Source: an uncultured Chitinophagaceae bacterium
GTDB taxonomy: Bacteria > Bacteroidota > Bacteroidia > Chitinophagales > Chitinophagaceae
DNA length: 64,000 nt
Reading direction: 5' to 3'
NCBI GenBank assembly: GCA_937862815.1
Contig: CALMED010000002.1
Location: forward strand, 744,001 to 808,000
Position 1 is the stretch's first letter. Each line of letters begins with the position of its first letter. This document shows positions 54,805 to 63,308 of the stretch, one piece after another. Position numbers and translations under genes: made by a program. The notes under the pieces were generated by a model. It had not been told where the DNA came from. It did no database searches and was given only the letters and a program-made list of their open reading frames with translations.

Positions 54805-56151
54805 GTGACGCTTCCCGCTGCTTTTACCTCCTCGCTGCAGGGCATTCCCGGTTATGATGCCACCTCCTTCCGGGAGGTGCACGAAAGCGGCGTGCAGGTA
54901 ACTTCACTGCGATACAACCCCGCCAAGCCTGTGCCGGTATCGGCAGAAGCTATTCCCGTCCCCTGGTGTTCACAAGGGTATTACTTACCACAACGTCCCT
55001 CCTTTACGCTGGATCCCTTGTTTCATGCCGGCACGTATTACGTGCAGGAAGCCAGCAGCATGTTCCTGGAGGCCGTGCTGCGGCAAACAGCCGACCTGTC
55101 GCATCCGCTGCTGGCCCTCGATCTCTGCGCCGCACCGGGTGGTAAATCAACGTTGCTGCAATCGGTCCTCGGCAGCAACAGCCTGCTGGTGAGCAATGAA
55201 GTGATCCAGACACGCGTGCCGGTGCTCAAAGAAAATCTCATCAAGTGGGGGTTGCCGCAAACGGTGGTGACCCACAACGATCCCCGTGACTTTTCCCGCG
55301 TACCCGGTTTGTTTGACGTGCTGGTGGTGGATGCACCCTGCAGCGGCAGCGGCCTTTTCCGGCGCGATCCTGCCGCTATCAGCGAATGGACGCCGGGGCT
55401 GGTGCAGCTGTGCAGCGCCCGCCAGCAGCGCATTTTGGCCGACAGCTGGTCCTGCCTGAAGGAAGACGGCCTGCTCATCTATTCCACCTGCTCTTATTCC
55501 CGCGAAGAAAACGAAGCCCTGCTCGACTGGCTGGCAGCCACTTTTCCGGTTGCCTCCTGCCGGCTGGAAGTGCCGGCGGAGTGGAACATCACCGAAGTGC
55601 AGAGCGAATCGGGCCAGTGGGGTTACCGGTTCTGGCCGCACCGTTTGCAGTGTGAAGGTTTCTTTATCGCGGCCTTCCGGAAGCAGGAAACTGCAACCAC
55701 TCCCGTTCTGAAGTCAAAAACCGTTGCACTGCCCACGAAGCGGGAAGTAGCGGTAGCCGCTCCCTGGCTGCGGCATGCGGCCGCGATGAACTGGATCTGG
55801 CAGGGCCGGCAGCTCGCCGCCGTACCGGCACGCTGGTGGGAAACCATCCGGCTGCTGCAGCAGCAGTTGCAGGTGCGGTACGCCGGTGTGGAAGTGGGTA
55901 CGCTGGTGCGGGACGAACTGCTGCCCGATCACCCCCTCGCCTTGTCGGTGGAGCTGCGGCCCGACCTGCCGGCTGTGGATCTCTCCCGCGAAGAAGCGCT
56001 GCAGTACCTGCGCAAGCAGGAGTTATCACTGGCTACAAACGGCAGGGGCTGGACACTCGCCCGTTACGCAGGCTATAACCTCGGCTGGATGAAGCTGCTG
56101 GGCAACCGCATCAACAACTACTACCCGAAGGAGTGGCGCATCCTTAAATAA
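54805..56151 (+). CDS. RsmF/NOL1-NOP2-type RNA m5C methyltransferase
   Basis: SAM-dependent cytosine-5 RNA methyltransferase, 448 residues, resembling RsmF. LALDLCAAPGGKSTLLQSVL binds SAM, VVDAPCSGSGLFRRDPAAIS carries the PCSG cysteine, and LIYSTCSYSREENEALLDWL carries the second cysteine of motif TCS. After about residue 300 come RsmF-type C-terminal domains with a PUA-like fold (YAGYNLGWMKLLGNRINNYY at the end). The start is GTG at 54805, just after an in-frame stop. It likely modifies 16S rRNA, but the exact base is not deducible. Confidence 0.9.
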   Translation: MTLPAAFTSSLQGIPGYDATSFREVHESGVQVTSLRYNPAKPVPVSAEAIPVPWCSQGYYLPQRPSFTLDPLFHAGTYYVQEASSMFLEAVLRQTADLSHPLLALDLCAAPGGKSTLLQSVLGSNSLLVSNEVIQTRVPVLKENLIKWGLPQTVVTHNDPRDFSRVPGLFDVLVVDAPCSGSGLFRRDPAAISEWTPGLVQLCSARQQRILADSWSCLKEDGLLIYSTCSYSREENEALLDWLAATFPVASCRLEVPAEWNITEVQSESGQWGYRFWPHRLQCEGFFIAAFRKQETATTPVLKSKTVALPTKREVAVAAPWLRHAAAMNWIWQGRQLAAVPARWWETIRLLQQQLQVRYAGVEVGTLVRDELLPDHPLALSVELRPDLPAVDLSREEALQYLRKQELSLATNGRGWTLARYAGYNLGWMKLLGNRINNYYPKEWRILK

Positions 56152-56171
56152 ATTTCGTTTACAGGAGACTG

Positions 56172-56801
56172 TTATTTACGGCCGAAGTCGGCGGGGTTCT
56201 CTCCCCAGTCCGCTGTTTCCCATTTGAGGATGGGATTGCGGTATGTGTGCTGCTGCAGCCACTGCTCCGCCCGGCGGATGAGCTCAAAAATGTGTTGGGT
56301 GCGGGCCGATTCCTCCAGGTTGGTTTTGCACTTTTTCTGCTTCACCCAGCCGATGGCGTTGCGGCTGTCGCTGTAGATGGGCAGGGTGGGGAGCTGGTGT
56401 TTTTGACAGTAGGCGAGGGCATGTACGATGGCGAGAAATTCCCCGATGTTGTTGGTGCCGTTGGCCAGCGGACCGTTGTGAAAGATCCGTTTCCCCGTCT
56501 TGTAGAAAATGCCCTGGTATTCCATGTCCTTCTGCACGCTGTTCCAGGCCGCGTCCACCACGATGCTGTCGTGAATGGGTGTGCCAGCACCTGTACGTCG
56601 GGAGGCTGCAGGTTGTTTGTCTTTTTTGAACACATGCCGTGCAGGCGGTTCCTGCAGCGCCGCATCGGCCGCGGCCCTGGTTTCAAAGGCTTTGTACATC
56701 GCGCCGGCAAATCCTTCCACCTGTTGCCGGCAATCGTCCCAGGAGGTGTACACCCCCGGTTCCCGTCCCTTCCATACCACGTAGTATTTTGATTTTTTCA
56801 T
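56172..56801 (-). CDS. Ribonuclease H with N-terminal viroplasmin-type domain
   Basis: Cuts RNA in RNA-DNA hybrids. The start at 56801 (MKKSKYYVVWKGREPGVYTS) gives the N-terminal viroplasmin/hybrid-binding module typical of eukaryote-like RNase HI; the open frame upstream adds an atypical 11 residues. The catalytic domain shows the acidic residues in SIVVDAAWN, NNIGEFLAIVHALAYC, IYSDSRNAIGWVKQ and WGENPADFGRK. A Lys/Pro/Ala linker (KKDKQPAASRRTGAGT) joins the halves. About 209 residues. It converges with the methylase gene. Confidence 0.9.
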   Translation of the reverse strand: MKKSKYYVVWKGREPGVYTSWDDCRQQVEGFAGAMYKAFETRAAADAALQEPPARHVFKKDKQPAASRRTGAGTPIHDSIVVDAAWNSVQKDMEYQGIFYKTGKRIFHNGPLANGTNNIGEFLAIVHALAYCQKHQLPTLPIYSDSRNAIGWVKQKKCKTNLEESARTQHIFELIRRAEQWLQQHTYRNPILKWETADWGENPADFGRK

Positions 56802-56912
56802 GCTGCTGCCCCATTGCGGGCGACAAACTAACAAAATGTTAGTAATTCAGCCGGTTTTTTATCCCGCTTTCTTTGGCCGTTTTCCGCATCTTTGCCTTCT
56901 AAATTGTTTCCC

Positions 56913-57896
56913 ATGAAGAGAGCCGCTGTATTGATTGGATTGCTTGGGCTGCACCTGGGTTTGCTGGCACAGAAGCTTCCCCTGGAGGTACAACTGGATG
57001 GGCGCAATCAACCCTATCTCAACCATGCAGTAGGACCGCAGGAAAACTTTTACAGCATCGGGCGTATTTACAACATCAGTCCCCGCGTTTTTGCCCCCTA
57101 CAATAAACTCGAACTCACCAGCGGCCTCAGCATCGGGCAGGTGCTCCGCATCCCTCTGCAGGAAACCAATTTCTGGCAAAGCGGCACCCGCAAAGACAAT
57201 GAAGTGGTTGTGCCCGTTTACCATACGGTTCGCAGTGGTGAAACTATGGCAGCCGTTGCCCGCCTGTTTCAAACCGACGCGGCTTCGCTCCGATCCTGGA
57301 ACAACCTGAGCGGCGAACCGGCCGCAGGTAAAAAACTCATCATCGGTTTTTTAAAAGTGGACAAGACCTTGTCCTCATTGGCCGCCCAGGGTATGCAGGT
57401 GCGCCAGGATCCGCCCATGGCCCGGCAGGAGCCGGTAAATGAAACCAAACAGGAACCGGTGAAGGAAACCAGGCAGGAACCCGTAAAGGAAACGCCACCC
57501 AAAGATCAACCCAAACCCGAACCCAAAAAAGAACCCGTGGTACCAACGACCACAACGGCCTCCTATTCAGGCAATGGCTTCTTCCGCGATGAGTTTAACC
57601 GCCAGACCAACAACGGGCGCTATGTGCAGAGCAATGCGACCGAAGGCGCTTCTTTCAAAAGCACAAGCGGCTGGAGCGACGGCAAGTATTACATCCTGGT
57701 GGATGGCGCCGAAAAAGGCACCATTGTGCTGGTGAAAAACCCGGCTAATGGTAAATCGGTTTATGCCAAAGTGCTGGCTTCGGTGCAGGAAACCCGTCCG
57801 GGCAGCAAGGAAGCTTTTCTACTGAGCAGCGCAGCGGTGGCCCAGCTGGGCATCAGTGCCGATCGCTTTGCGGCAGAACTGGTTTGGAGTAAGTAA
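56913..57896 (+). CDS. LysM-domain secreted protein with octapeptide repeats
   Basis: About 327-residue exported protein, probably binding peptidoglycan. The start at 56913 gives the signal peptide MKRAAVLIGLLGLHLGLLAQ. A degenerate LysM lies near residues 45-85 (YSIGRIYNISPRVFAPYNKL) and a second at about 108-150 (HTVRSGETMAAVARLFQTDA). Three octapeptides QEPVxETx follow (residues 172-195, 24-bp DNA units 57426-57497), then a Pro/Lys linker. The last 110 residues form a compact domain (GKYYILVDGAEKGTIVLVKN, KVLASVQETRPGSKEAFLLS) of double-psi-barrel type (inference). Confidence 0.8.
   Translation: MKRAAVLIGLLGLHLGLLAQKLPLEVQLDGRNQPYLNHAVGPQENFYSIGRIYNISPRVFAPYNKLELTSGLSIGQVLRIPLQETNFWQSGTRKDNEVVVPVYHTVRSGETMAAVARLFQTDAASLRSWNNLSGEPAAGKKLIIGFLKVDKTLSSLAAQGMQVRQDPPMARQEPVNETKQEPVKETRQEPVKETPPKDQPKPEPKKEPVVPTTTTASYSGNGFFRDEFNRQTNNGRYVQSNATEGASFKSTSGWSDGKYYILVDGAEKGTIVLVKNPANGKSVYAKVLASVQETRPGSKEAFLLSSAAVAQLGISADRFAAELVWSK
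57426..57497 (+). repeat. Three 24-bp tandem repeats in the LysM gene
   Basis: Units at 57426, 57450 and 57474 encode QEPVNETK, QEPVKETR and QEPVKETP, making a flexible charged linker whose repeat number could vary between strains. Confidence 0.75.
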
Positions 57897-57932
57897 CGGT
57901 ACGTGTCCCGGGATGATCAGCTATGGTCTGCC

Positions 57933-58904
57933 TCAGGCGTTTCCCGCATCCGGGCGGTAGCCCCGTAAAAACTCTTCTATTCCCATCTTTTTCTTGCCTT
58001 CCAGTTGCACCTCCCGGCAAAGGAGATAGCCGTCGGCACAGGCAAACCTGAGGAACTGTTTGCCGTCGGTCACCACGCTGCCGGGCGGTTGTGCCGGTTT
58101 TACTTCTTCTTTATCGCTGCGGAAAATTTTCAGGATTTTGCCCTGCAGGGTGGTAAAAGCCCCCGGGAAGGGGGAGAGGCCCCGTACCAGGTTGTGCACC
58201 TGCGTCACCGGCAGGTCGAAGTGGATGCGGCAGGTATCGGTGAACAGTTTGGGGGCATGGGGCAAGTCGGTTCCCGGCGCCGCTGCCGGCTGTGGTTGTG
58301 GTGTGAGGGTTCCCGCTGCCATCTCCTGGATGGTAGTGACAAGCAGGCGGGCCCCGATCTCTTTCATGCGGTCGTGCACTTCGCCGGCGGTTTCATCGGG
58401 ACCAATAGAAAAGGCTTCCTGCAATAGGATCCCGCCTGTATCAATTTCGTGCTGCAGCTGAAAGGTGGTGACCCCGGTTTCTGTTTCGCCGTTGATCACG
58501 GCCCAGTTGATGGGCGCGGCACCGCGGTAGCGGGGCAGGAGGCTGCCATGTACGTTGATGGTGCCGAGGGGCGGCATCTTCCACACCAGTTCCGGCAGCA
58601 TGCGAAAAGCCACCACCACCTGCAGGTCGGCTTGCAGGTTTTGGAGTTCCTGCAGGAAGGCGGGGTCGCGTAGTTTGATGGGTTGCAGCACCGGCAGCTG
58701 GTGCGCAAGGGCATAGGATTTAACGGCGCTTTCCCGCAGCTGCATACCTCTGCCGGCCGGCTTGTCGGGGGCCGTTACCACCCCCACGATGGAGCAGCCG
58801 GCCTGTACCAATGCATCCAGGGAGGCAACGGCAAATTCAGGTGTGCCCATGAACACAATGCGCAGTTTCCGGTAGTCGATTGGCTGGGGAGCGGTGGCAG
58901 TCAT
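57933..58904 (-). CDS. fmt: Methionyl-tRNA formyltransferase
   Basis: Formylates initiator Met-tRNA using 10-formyltetrahydrofolate. The 323-residue protein has RIVFMGTPEFAVASLDALVQ at the N-terminus, the catalytic NVHGSLLPRYRGAAPINWAV (Asn and His), VINGETETGVTTFQL with HEIDTGGILLQEAF, and the C-terminal domain motif VRGLSPFPGAFTTLQG. Length is normal. A TAnnTTTG-type box (58909-58916) ends 4 bases upstream of the ATG, suggesting a near-leaderless transcript. It follows ParA by 33 bases on the same strand. The peptide deformylase gene is not in the window. Confidence 0.95.
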   Translation of the reverse strand: MTATAPQPIDYRKLRIVFMGTPEFAVASLDALVQAGCSIVGVVTAPDKPAGRGMQLRESAVKSYALAHQLPVLQPIKLRDPAFLQELQNLQADLQVVVAFRMLPELVWKMPPLGTINVHGSLLPRYRGAAPINWAVINGETETGVTTFQLQHEIDTGGILLQEAFSIGPDETAGEVHDRMKEIGARLLVTTIQEMAAGTLTPQPQPAAAPGTDLPHAPKLFTDTCRIHFDLPVTQVHNLVRGLSPFPGAFTTLQGKILKIFRSDKEEVKPAQPPGSVVTDGKQFLRFACADGYLLCREVQLEGKKKMGIEEFLRGYRPDAGNA

Positions 58905-58908
58905 GCTG

Positions 58909-58916
58909 CAAAAGTA
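58909..58916 (-). promoter_or_regulatory. Putative -7 promoter box of fmt
   Basis: The minus strand reads TACTTTTG, matching TAnnTTTG, immediately before the fmt ATG at 58904. Confidence 0.45.
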
Positions 58917-58937
58917 AGGGAAGCGGCTGCAGCCCTC

Positions 58938-59756
58938 TTATGGCTGTTCGTTGTCGATTTCAATGATTTTGTCTTCCTGCCGCATCCGGGTGAGGTTGTT
59001 CCGCTGCAGGATTTCCTTGGCAAGGTTGAGGTAGTTGATGGCGCCCTTGCTGTCGCTGTCGTACAGGATCACCGGCTTGCCGAAGCTGGGCGCTTCGCTC
59101 AGGCGGGTGTTGCGATGGATGATGGAGTCGAATACGATGCCTTCAAAATGCCGCCGCACTTCGCTCACCACCTGGTTGCACAGGCGCAGCCGGCCGTCGT
59201 ACATCGTCATCAGGATGCCTTCAATAACCAGTTCGGGATTGAGCCGGCTCTGCACAATCTTGATGGTGTTAAGCAGTTTGCCCAACCCTTCGAGGGCAAA
59301 AAACTCGGTCTGCACGGGAATAACCACCGCGTCCGCCGCAGTCAGCGCATTTACGGTGATTAGTCCCAGCGACGGGGAGCAATCAATGATGATAAAATCG
59401 TAATCATTGCGCACCGGCTCCAGCAGTTGCTTAAGTACGTTTTCCCGGCTGGGTTGGTTGATCATTTCAATTTCCGCACCAACCAGGTCAATGTGGGAGG
59501 GGATCAGATCCAGGAAGGGGATTTCCGTTTTCAGCACCACATCGCGGGCGTTGGCGCCGTTCACAAAACAGTCGTACAGGCTTTGCTGTACGTTGTGCAG
59601 ATCAAACCCAACACCGGTGGTGCTGTTGGCCTGGGGGTCGGCGTCCACCAGCAGGGTTTTGTATTCCAGTATCGCAAAACTCGCTGCCAGGTTGATGGCC
59701 GTAGTGGTTTTTCCCACGCCGCCTTTCTGATTCGCAATGCCTATGATTCGTGCCAT
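58938..59756 (-). CDS. ParA/Soj family ATPase
   Basis: Chromosome-partitioning ATPase of 272 residues. The deviant Walker [21 protein letters not shown] is at the N-terminus, [14 protein letters not shown] follows, and [20 protein letters not shown] is the Walker B. These mark the Soj group of ParA proteins, which bind DNA non-specifically and work with ParB. No parB follows; the next gene on this strand is fmt. In many genomes parB directly follows, so the partner is presumably elsewhere (inference). Start at 59756 fits the family. Confidence 0.92.
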   Translation of the reverse strand: MARIIGIANQKGGVGKTTTAINLAASFAILEYKTLLVDADPQANSTTGVGFDLHNVQQSLYDCFVNGANARDVVLKTEIPFLDLIPSHIDLVGAEIEMINQPSRENVLKQLLEPVRNDYDFIIIDCSPSLGLITVNALTAADAVVIPVQTEFFALEGLGKLLNTIKIVQSRLNPELVIEGILMTMYDGRLRLCNQVVSEVRRHFEGIVFDSIIHRNTRLSEAPSFGKPVILYDSDSKGAINYLNLAKEILQRNNLTRMRQEDKIIEIDNEQP

Positions 59757-59815
59757 AATTTCTGATTTCTGTCTGCTTGCCGCTGTTCCGTTTACTGCTG
59801 TGTTATTCCTGCTGC

Positions 59816-60493
59816 TTACAGTTGAATGGTTTCGCCAATGTGCGGCAAAAGCAGGGTCAACCCGTTTTTGCTGAAGTGATCTTTTGCCTTTACCGTGTCA
59901 ATTTCAATGTAGGGAAAGGTGTTGTAATGTACGCCGATAACTGTTCCGCACTGCATCAGGTGGGCTGCCTTAGCGGCATCCTCAAAGCCCATGGTGAAGT
60001 TGTCGCCAATGGGCAGGATGCTGTAGCTGATGGGCGCACCCTGGGGCACCAGTTGCATATCGAGGGTAAGCGCGGTATCACCACTGTAATAAATATTTTT
60101 ATCGGCCATGATCACAAAGCCCATGGGGTTACCGGCGTAGCTGCCGTCGGGCAGGGAGGAGGAATGCTGGGCCACCACACATTTCACCGTGAAGAGGTCA
60201 AAGGATTTCTTGCCACCGGTGTTCATGGGATGGATGTTTTCCACGCCCTGGCTTTGCAGCCATTGGTAGATTTCCCAGGAACAGATCACCAGCGCGCCGG
60301 TGCGTTGGGCAATGGATACACAGTCGGCTATGTGGTCGGCATGCCCGTGGCTCACAAGAATGTAATCGGCTTCCACCTGGTCGGCTGCTATCCCTTTTGC
60401 CAGGTCGTTGGGTGTAATGAAGGGGTCGAATAATAATTTTTTCCCCTTGATCTCCAGCGAAAAACAGGAATGACCGTAATATGTGTACTTCAT
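59816..60493 (-). CDS. UPF0173-type metal-dependent hydrolase (metallo-beta-lactamase fold)
   Basis: About 225-residue cytoplasmic hydrolase. The start at 60493 ([20 protein letters not shown]) is the family N-terminus; the open frame extends upstream without similarity. The metal motif is [16 protein letters not shown] (HxHxDH), with further ligands in [12 protein letters not shown] and [10 protein letters not shown] and a terminal H in [13 protein letters not shown]. This fits the UlaG-like UPF0173 group, whose substrates are mostly unknown. It lies 59 bases upstream of parA on the same strand. Confidence 0.88.
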   Translation of the reverse strand: MKYTYYGHSCFSLEIKGKKLLFDPFITPNDLAKGIAADQVEADYILVSHGHADHIADCVSIAQRTGALVICSWEIYQWLQSQGVENIHPMNTGGKKSFDLFTVKCVVAQHSSSLPDGSYAGNPMGFVIMADKNIYYSGDTALTLDMQLVPQGAPISYSILPIGDNFTMGFEDAAKAAHLMQCGTVIGVHYNTFPYIEIDTVKAKDHFSKNGLTLLLPHIGETIQL

Positions 60494-60560
60494 AATACCT
60501 TGATTGTGAACAAAAAACCGGCAGATAATCCCGCCCGGGAAGCGGGGTTTGCCATTCCAA

Positions 60561-60568
60561 CAAAAATA
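60561..60568 (-). promoter_or_regulatory. Putative -7 promoter box of the UPF0173 hydrolase gene
   Basis: The minus strand reads TATTTTTG, matching TAnnTTTG, about 68 bases upstream of the ATG, in the gap to the divergent metallophosphoesterase gene. Confidence 0.35.
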
Positions 60569-60683
60569 CGGGTTCGGCCTAAATTCCGGGAACATTCTTA
60601 TCCCCCTGCCTGTTTGTGTGATGACCGTTGGATGTGAAGAAATCTTAACGGCCGCTCTTCATCGAAAAACTGAACTTTGCGCC

Positions 60684-61937
60684 ATGCAACGATTTGCCGG
60701 ATCCTGGATTTTTCTTCTCGTTTTCATCCTGGTGGACTTTTACGTGTTCCAGGCGCTTAAATCAGTGGCTTTTGGCTGGACACCCCGTGTCCGCTGGACG
60801 GTGTACGGGTTGTACTGGGCCGTGAGTGTGATGGCGCTGGCATTGGTGCTTAGCCTTACCTATACCAGTTATGAAAGCTGGCATCGCCTCCTGCGTACCT
60901 ATGTGTTTGCCACCATCACCGGGTTGTTCATCGCCAAAGTGCTGGCCAGTGTTTTCTTTTTGATGGATGACACACGTCGTCTTGTGCAATGGACCGGCAG
61001 TTTTTTCATTCCTGCCTGGAAGTCCGATCCTGCCACCGGTAACGGCATAACCCGTTCGGTCTTCCTCAGCTGGGTGGGCATTGCCACCGGCGGCGGTTTA
61101 TTCGGCACCCTTCTCTACGGTTTCAGCAACAAGTACCGTTACCATCTTCAGCGCATTGCTTTGCAGTTTCCCAACCTGCCGCCTGCTTTCCGCGGCTTTA
61201 AGATCATTCACATCAGCGATATCCACAGCGGCAGTTTTACCGATAAAGCGGCTGTGCAGAAAGGCATTGATAAGATCAACGCCCAGGAACCCGATGTCAT
61301 CCTGTTTACCGGCGACCTTGTGAACTACTCCGCGGAGGAAATGCGGGAGTACATGGATGTGTTCCGCGGCCTCCGGGCCCGGCACGGCGTATATGCCACC
61401 CTGGGCAACCACGACTATGGTTTTCCGCGGGCTTCCTCCCGGGAGGAACAACGGGAACTGCAACTGGCCAACGCAGCTGCCGTGGCGGAGGTACACAGCC
61501 AACTGGGCTGGAAAACCCTGCGCAACGAGCATGCAGTGCTGGATGCCGGCGGGCAACAGATTGCTTTGCTGGGGGTGGACAATACCAGCGCTAAAGCCAA
61601 CTTTCCCTCCTTTGGGAAGTTGGAAGAAGCCCATGCCGGCACAAAGGACGTTCCGTTTAAAATCCTGCTGAGCCATGATCCGTCGCACTGGAATGCCGAA
61701 GTTACCAGCCGCTTCAAAGATGTGGACCTTACCCTTTCTGGGCATACCCACGGTATGCAGTTTGGGGTAGAGCTGCCCGGTTTCCGCTGGAGCCCGGTGA
61801 AATACGTATACCGGCAGTGGGCCGGTCTGTATGAACAGGAGGCACAGAAACTGTATGTCAACCGGGGCTTTGGTTTTATTGGTTATCCCGGCCGGGTGGG
61901 CATCCTTCCCGAAATAACCCTGATTGAACTGAGCTGA
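60684..61937 (+). CDS. Membrane-anchored metallophosphoesterase
   Basis: About 417-residue protein with roughly four N-terminal membrane segments (SWIFLLVFILVDFYVFQALK, VYGLYWAVSVMALALVLSLT, VFATITGLFIAKVLASVFFL, SWVGIATGGGLFGTLLYGFS) and a calcineurin-like phosphoesterase domain. Metal motifs are KIIHISDIHSGSF, VILFTGDLVN, YATLGNHDYGF, LLSHDPSHW and LTLSGHTHGMQFG. This is the YkuE/YaeI-type layout; YkuE is a cell-wall-targeted phosphatase in Bacillus and YaeI hydrolyses model phosphodiesters, so the substrate here is open. The start at 60684 precedes the first segment. Confidence 0.88.
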   Translation: MQRFAGSWIFLLVFILVDFYVFQALKSVAFGWTPRVRWTVYGLYWAVSVMALALVLSLTYTSYESWHRLLRTYVFATITGLFIAKVLASVFFLMDDTRRLVQWTGSFFIPAWKSDPATGNGITRSVFLSWVGIATGGGLFGTLLYGFSNKYRYHLQRIALQFPNLPPAFRGFKIIHISDIHSGSFTDKAAVQKGIDKINAQEPDVILFTGDLVNYSAEEMREYMDVFRGLRARHGVYATLGNHDYGFPRASSREEQRELQLANAAAVAEVHSQLGWKTLRNEHAVLDAGGQQIALLGVDNTSAKANFPSFGKLEEAHAGTKDVPFKILLSHDPSHWNAEVTSRFKDVDLTLSGHTHGMQFGVELPGFRWSPVKYVYRQWAGLYEQEAQKLYVNRGFGFIGYPGRVGILPEITLIELS

Positions 61938-61991
61938 TTTTGCCCCGCCTGCACTAACTTGGTACCAAAGAACGTTAGAGTGGTTCCGGGT

Positions 61992-63044
61992 ATGAAGCAT
62001 TTTTTCCTTTTCCTCCTGCTTGGCGTCTCGCTGGGTGCCTCTGCCCAGCTGCCCGATACCATTCCGCTGAACACCGATTCCATCGAGCGGGAGCTCGATG
62101 CCTTTCTGAAATTATACGGCCCTAAAAAAGAACAATCGTATTTCCTCGTGGGAGCGGGCCTCTCCAATATCCAGTCAAGCCTCAGCAACCTGGCGCTGAA
62201 CGCCCAGCAGCAGTCGCGGGGAGTTACCCTGCTGCCTACCCTCCAGTACATGCACAAAAGCGGGCTGAACCTTTCGTATACCGGTTACCTGCTCACCAGC
62301 CGGGAAACGTCGGGTTTCATGCAGCATGCCCTTACGCCCGGCTTTGAATTTTCAAGGCAAAAGCATTTTGACTTTGGTTTGTATTACACCCGCTTCCTGG
62401 GCAACAACCGCTTTGATGAGTTTTCATCCCCTTACCGGAACGATTGGTACGCTTATGCCGAATACAAGCGCTGGTACCTGCAGCCTTCTCTGGCGCTGGG
62501 TTATTCCACGGGGCGGTTTACGGAGACCAGCAAGACCGACAGCAGCATCCGCATCCCGCTTCCGTTTCCGCGCCCGGATACGCTGATCCGCTTCAGCATT
62601 TATGATACCCTCTCAATCGGACTGCGTGATTTCTCCGTAATCTTTACCCTGCGGCACCAGTACCAGTGGGCCAGTCACAACCGGAAGACCTATTACACCT
62701 TCACCCCAGCATTGCTTCTGTTTTTTTTGCAGAACCGCTACGAGGTGGAATACACGTCGGTGAGCGTACTGGATCCCCGCACCCGCATCTTTCTGCAAAA
62801 CCGCCCCTTACTGCGTGATCAGCTGGTGCGCCAGTTGCAACAGCAGTTTCCGGGCCTCAACCAAACAAGGAATTTCCTGGGCAGTACGGATTTCAACCTG
62901 CAATCGCTGGGTTTGTCCCTGGATGCGGCGGTCTATTGGGGTAAATGGTACCTAAATCCCAACCTGTACATTGATTATTACCTGCTGAGCAGTACAGGTA
63001 AGTGGACCGGGTTTTTCCAGTTGCAGACCGGTTTCTTTTTCTGA
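61992..63044 (+). CDS. Outer membrane beta-barrel-like protein of unknown function
   Basis: About 350-residue exported protein. The start at 61992 gives MKHFFLFLLLGVSLGASAQ, a clean signal peptide. The rest is built of alternating aromatic/polar strands (GVTLLPTLQYMHKSGLNLSY, HFDFGLYYTRFLGNNRFDEF, WYLQPSLALGYSTGRF, WYLNPNLYIDYYLLSSTG) and ends in three consecutive Phe, fitting an outer membrane barrel with a terminal aromatic signal. No enzymatic motif is visible. It lies 54 bases after the phosphoesterase gene on the same strand and before repeat copy B. Confidence 0.7.
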   Translation: MKHFFLFLLLGVSLGASAQLPDTIPLNTDSIERELDAFLKLYGPKKEQSYFLVGAGLSNIQSSLSNLALNAQQQSRGVTLLPTLQYMHKSGLNLSYTGYLLTSRETSGFMQHALTPGFEFSRQKHFDFGLYYTRFLGNNRFDEFSSPYRNDWYAYAEYKRWYLQPSLALGYSTGRFTETSKTDSSIRIPLPFPRPDTLIRFSIYDTLSIGLRDFSVIFTLRHQYQWASHNRKTYYTFTPALLLFFLQNRYEVEYTSVSVLDPRTRIFLQNRPLLRDQLVRQLQQQFPGLNQTRNFLGSTDFNLQSLGLSLDAAVYWGKWYLNPNLYIDYYLLSSTGKWTGFFQLQTGFFF

Positions 63045-63065
63045 AGACCGGCGCAGGGTTAACAT

Positions 63066-63237
63066 ATAACGGTTTGTACTATTGATTGAAGTTGATTTTC
63101 AATTGTATTACGCTGTATAACGTTGTGCAAAACTCATGGACGCTGTGGTTTTGTTGTTTAACCACAGGGTGCACAAAGGTTTTCATAGAGGAAAGCACAG
63201 AGGTGTATAGCTTTTTTTCAATAGCACAACACGTTAA
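63066..63237 (+). repeat. Dispersed foldback repeat, copy B (MITE-like)
   Basis: A 172-base element between two outer membrane protein genes. The left end ATAACGGTTTGTACTATTGA (63066-63085) and right end TCAATAGCACAACACGTTAA (63218-63237) are imperfect inverted repeats. The interior shares TGAAGTTGATTTTCAATT (63087-63104) exactly with copy A, and CTGTGGTTTTGTTGTTTAAC (63143-63162) with one difference. CACAGAGG-type units on the right oppose CTGTGG units on the left. It contains no open frame. Confidence 0.75.
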
Positions 63238-63264
63238 CATTTATTTACCGTGCAGCGGGTATTC

Positions 63265-63292
63265 TTGGCATAAGATTCGTCGTTTACATTTG
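63265..63292 (+). promoter_or_regulatory. Promoter of the porin-family gene
   Basis: TTG at 63265-63267 and TACATTTG at 63285-63292 with a 17-base spacer fit the Bacteroidota consensus; the ATG follows 17 bases later at 63309. Confidence 0.5.
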
Positions 63293-63308
63293 CATTAAAT
63301 CCTTCTGT

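Noticed and set aside
58151-58175. GC palindrome AGCCCCCGGGAAGGGGGAG in fmt resembling the thyA insertion
   Set aside because: It encodes the conserved GLSPFPGAF motif of the family, so it is not an insertion.
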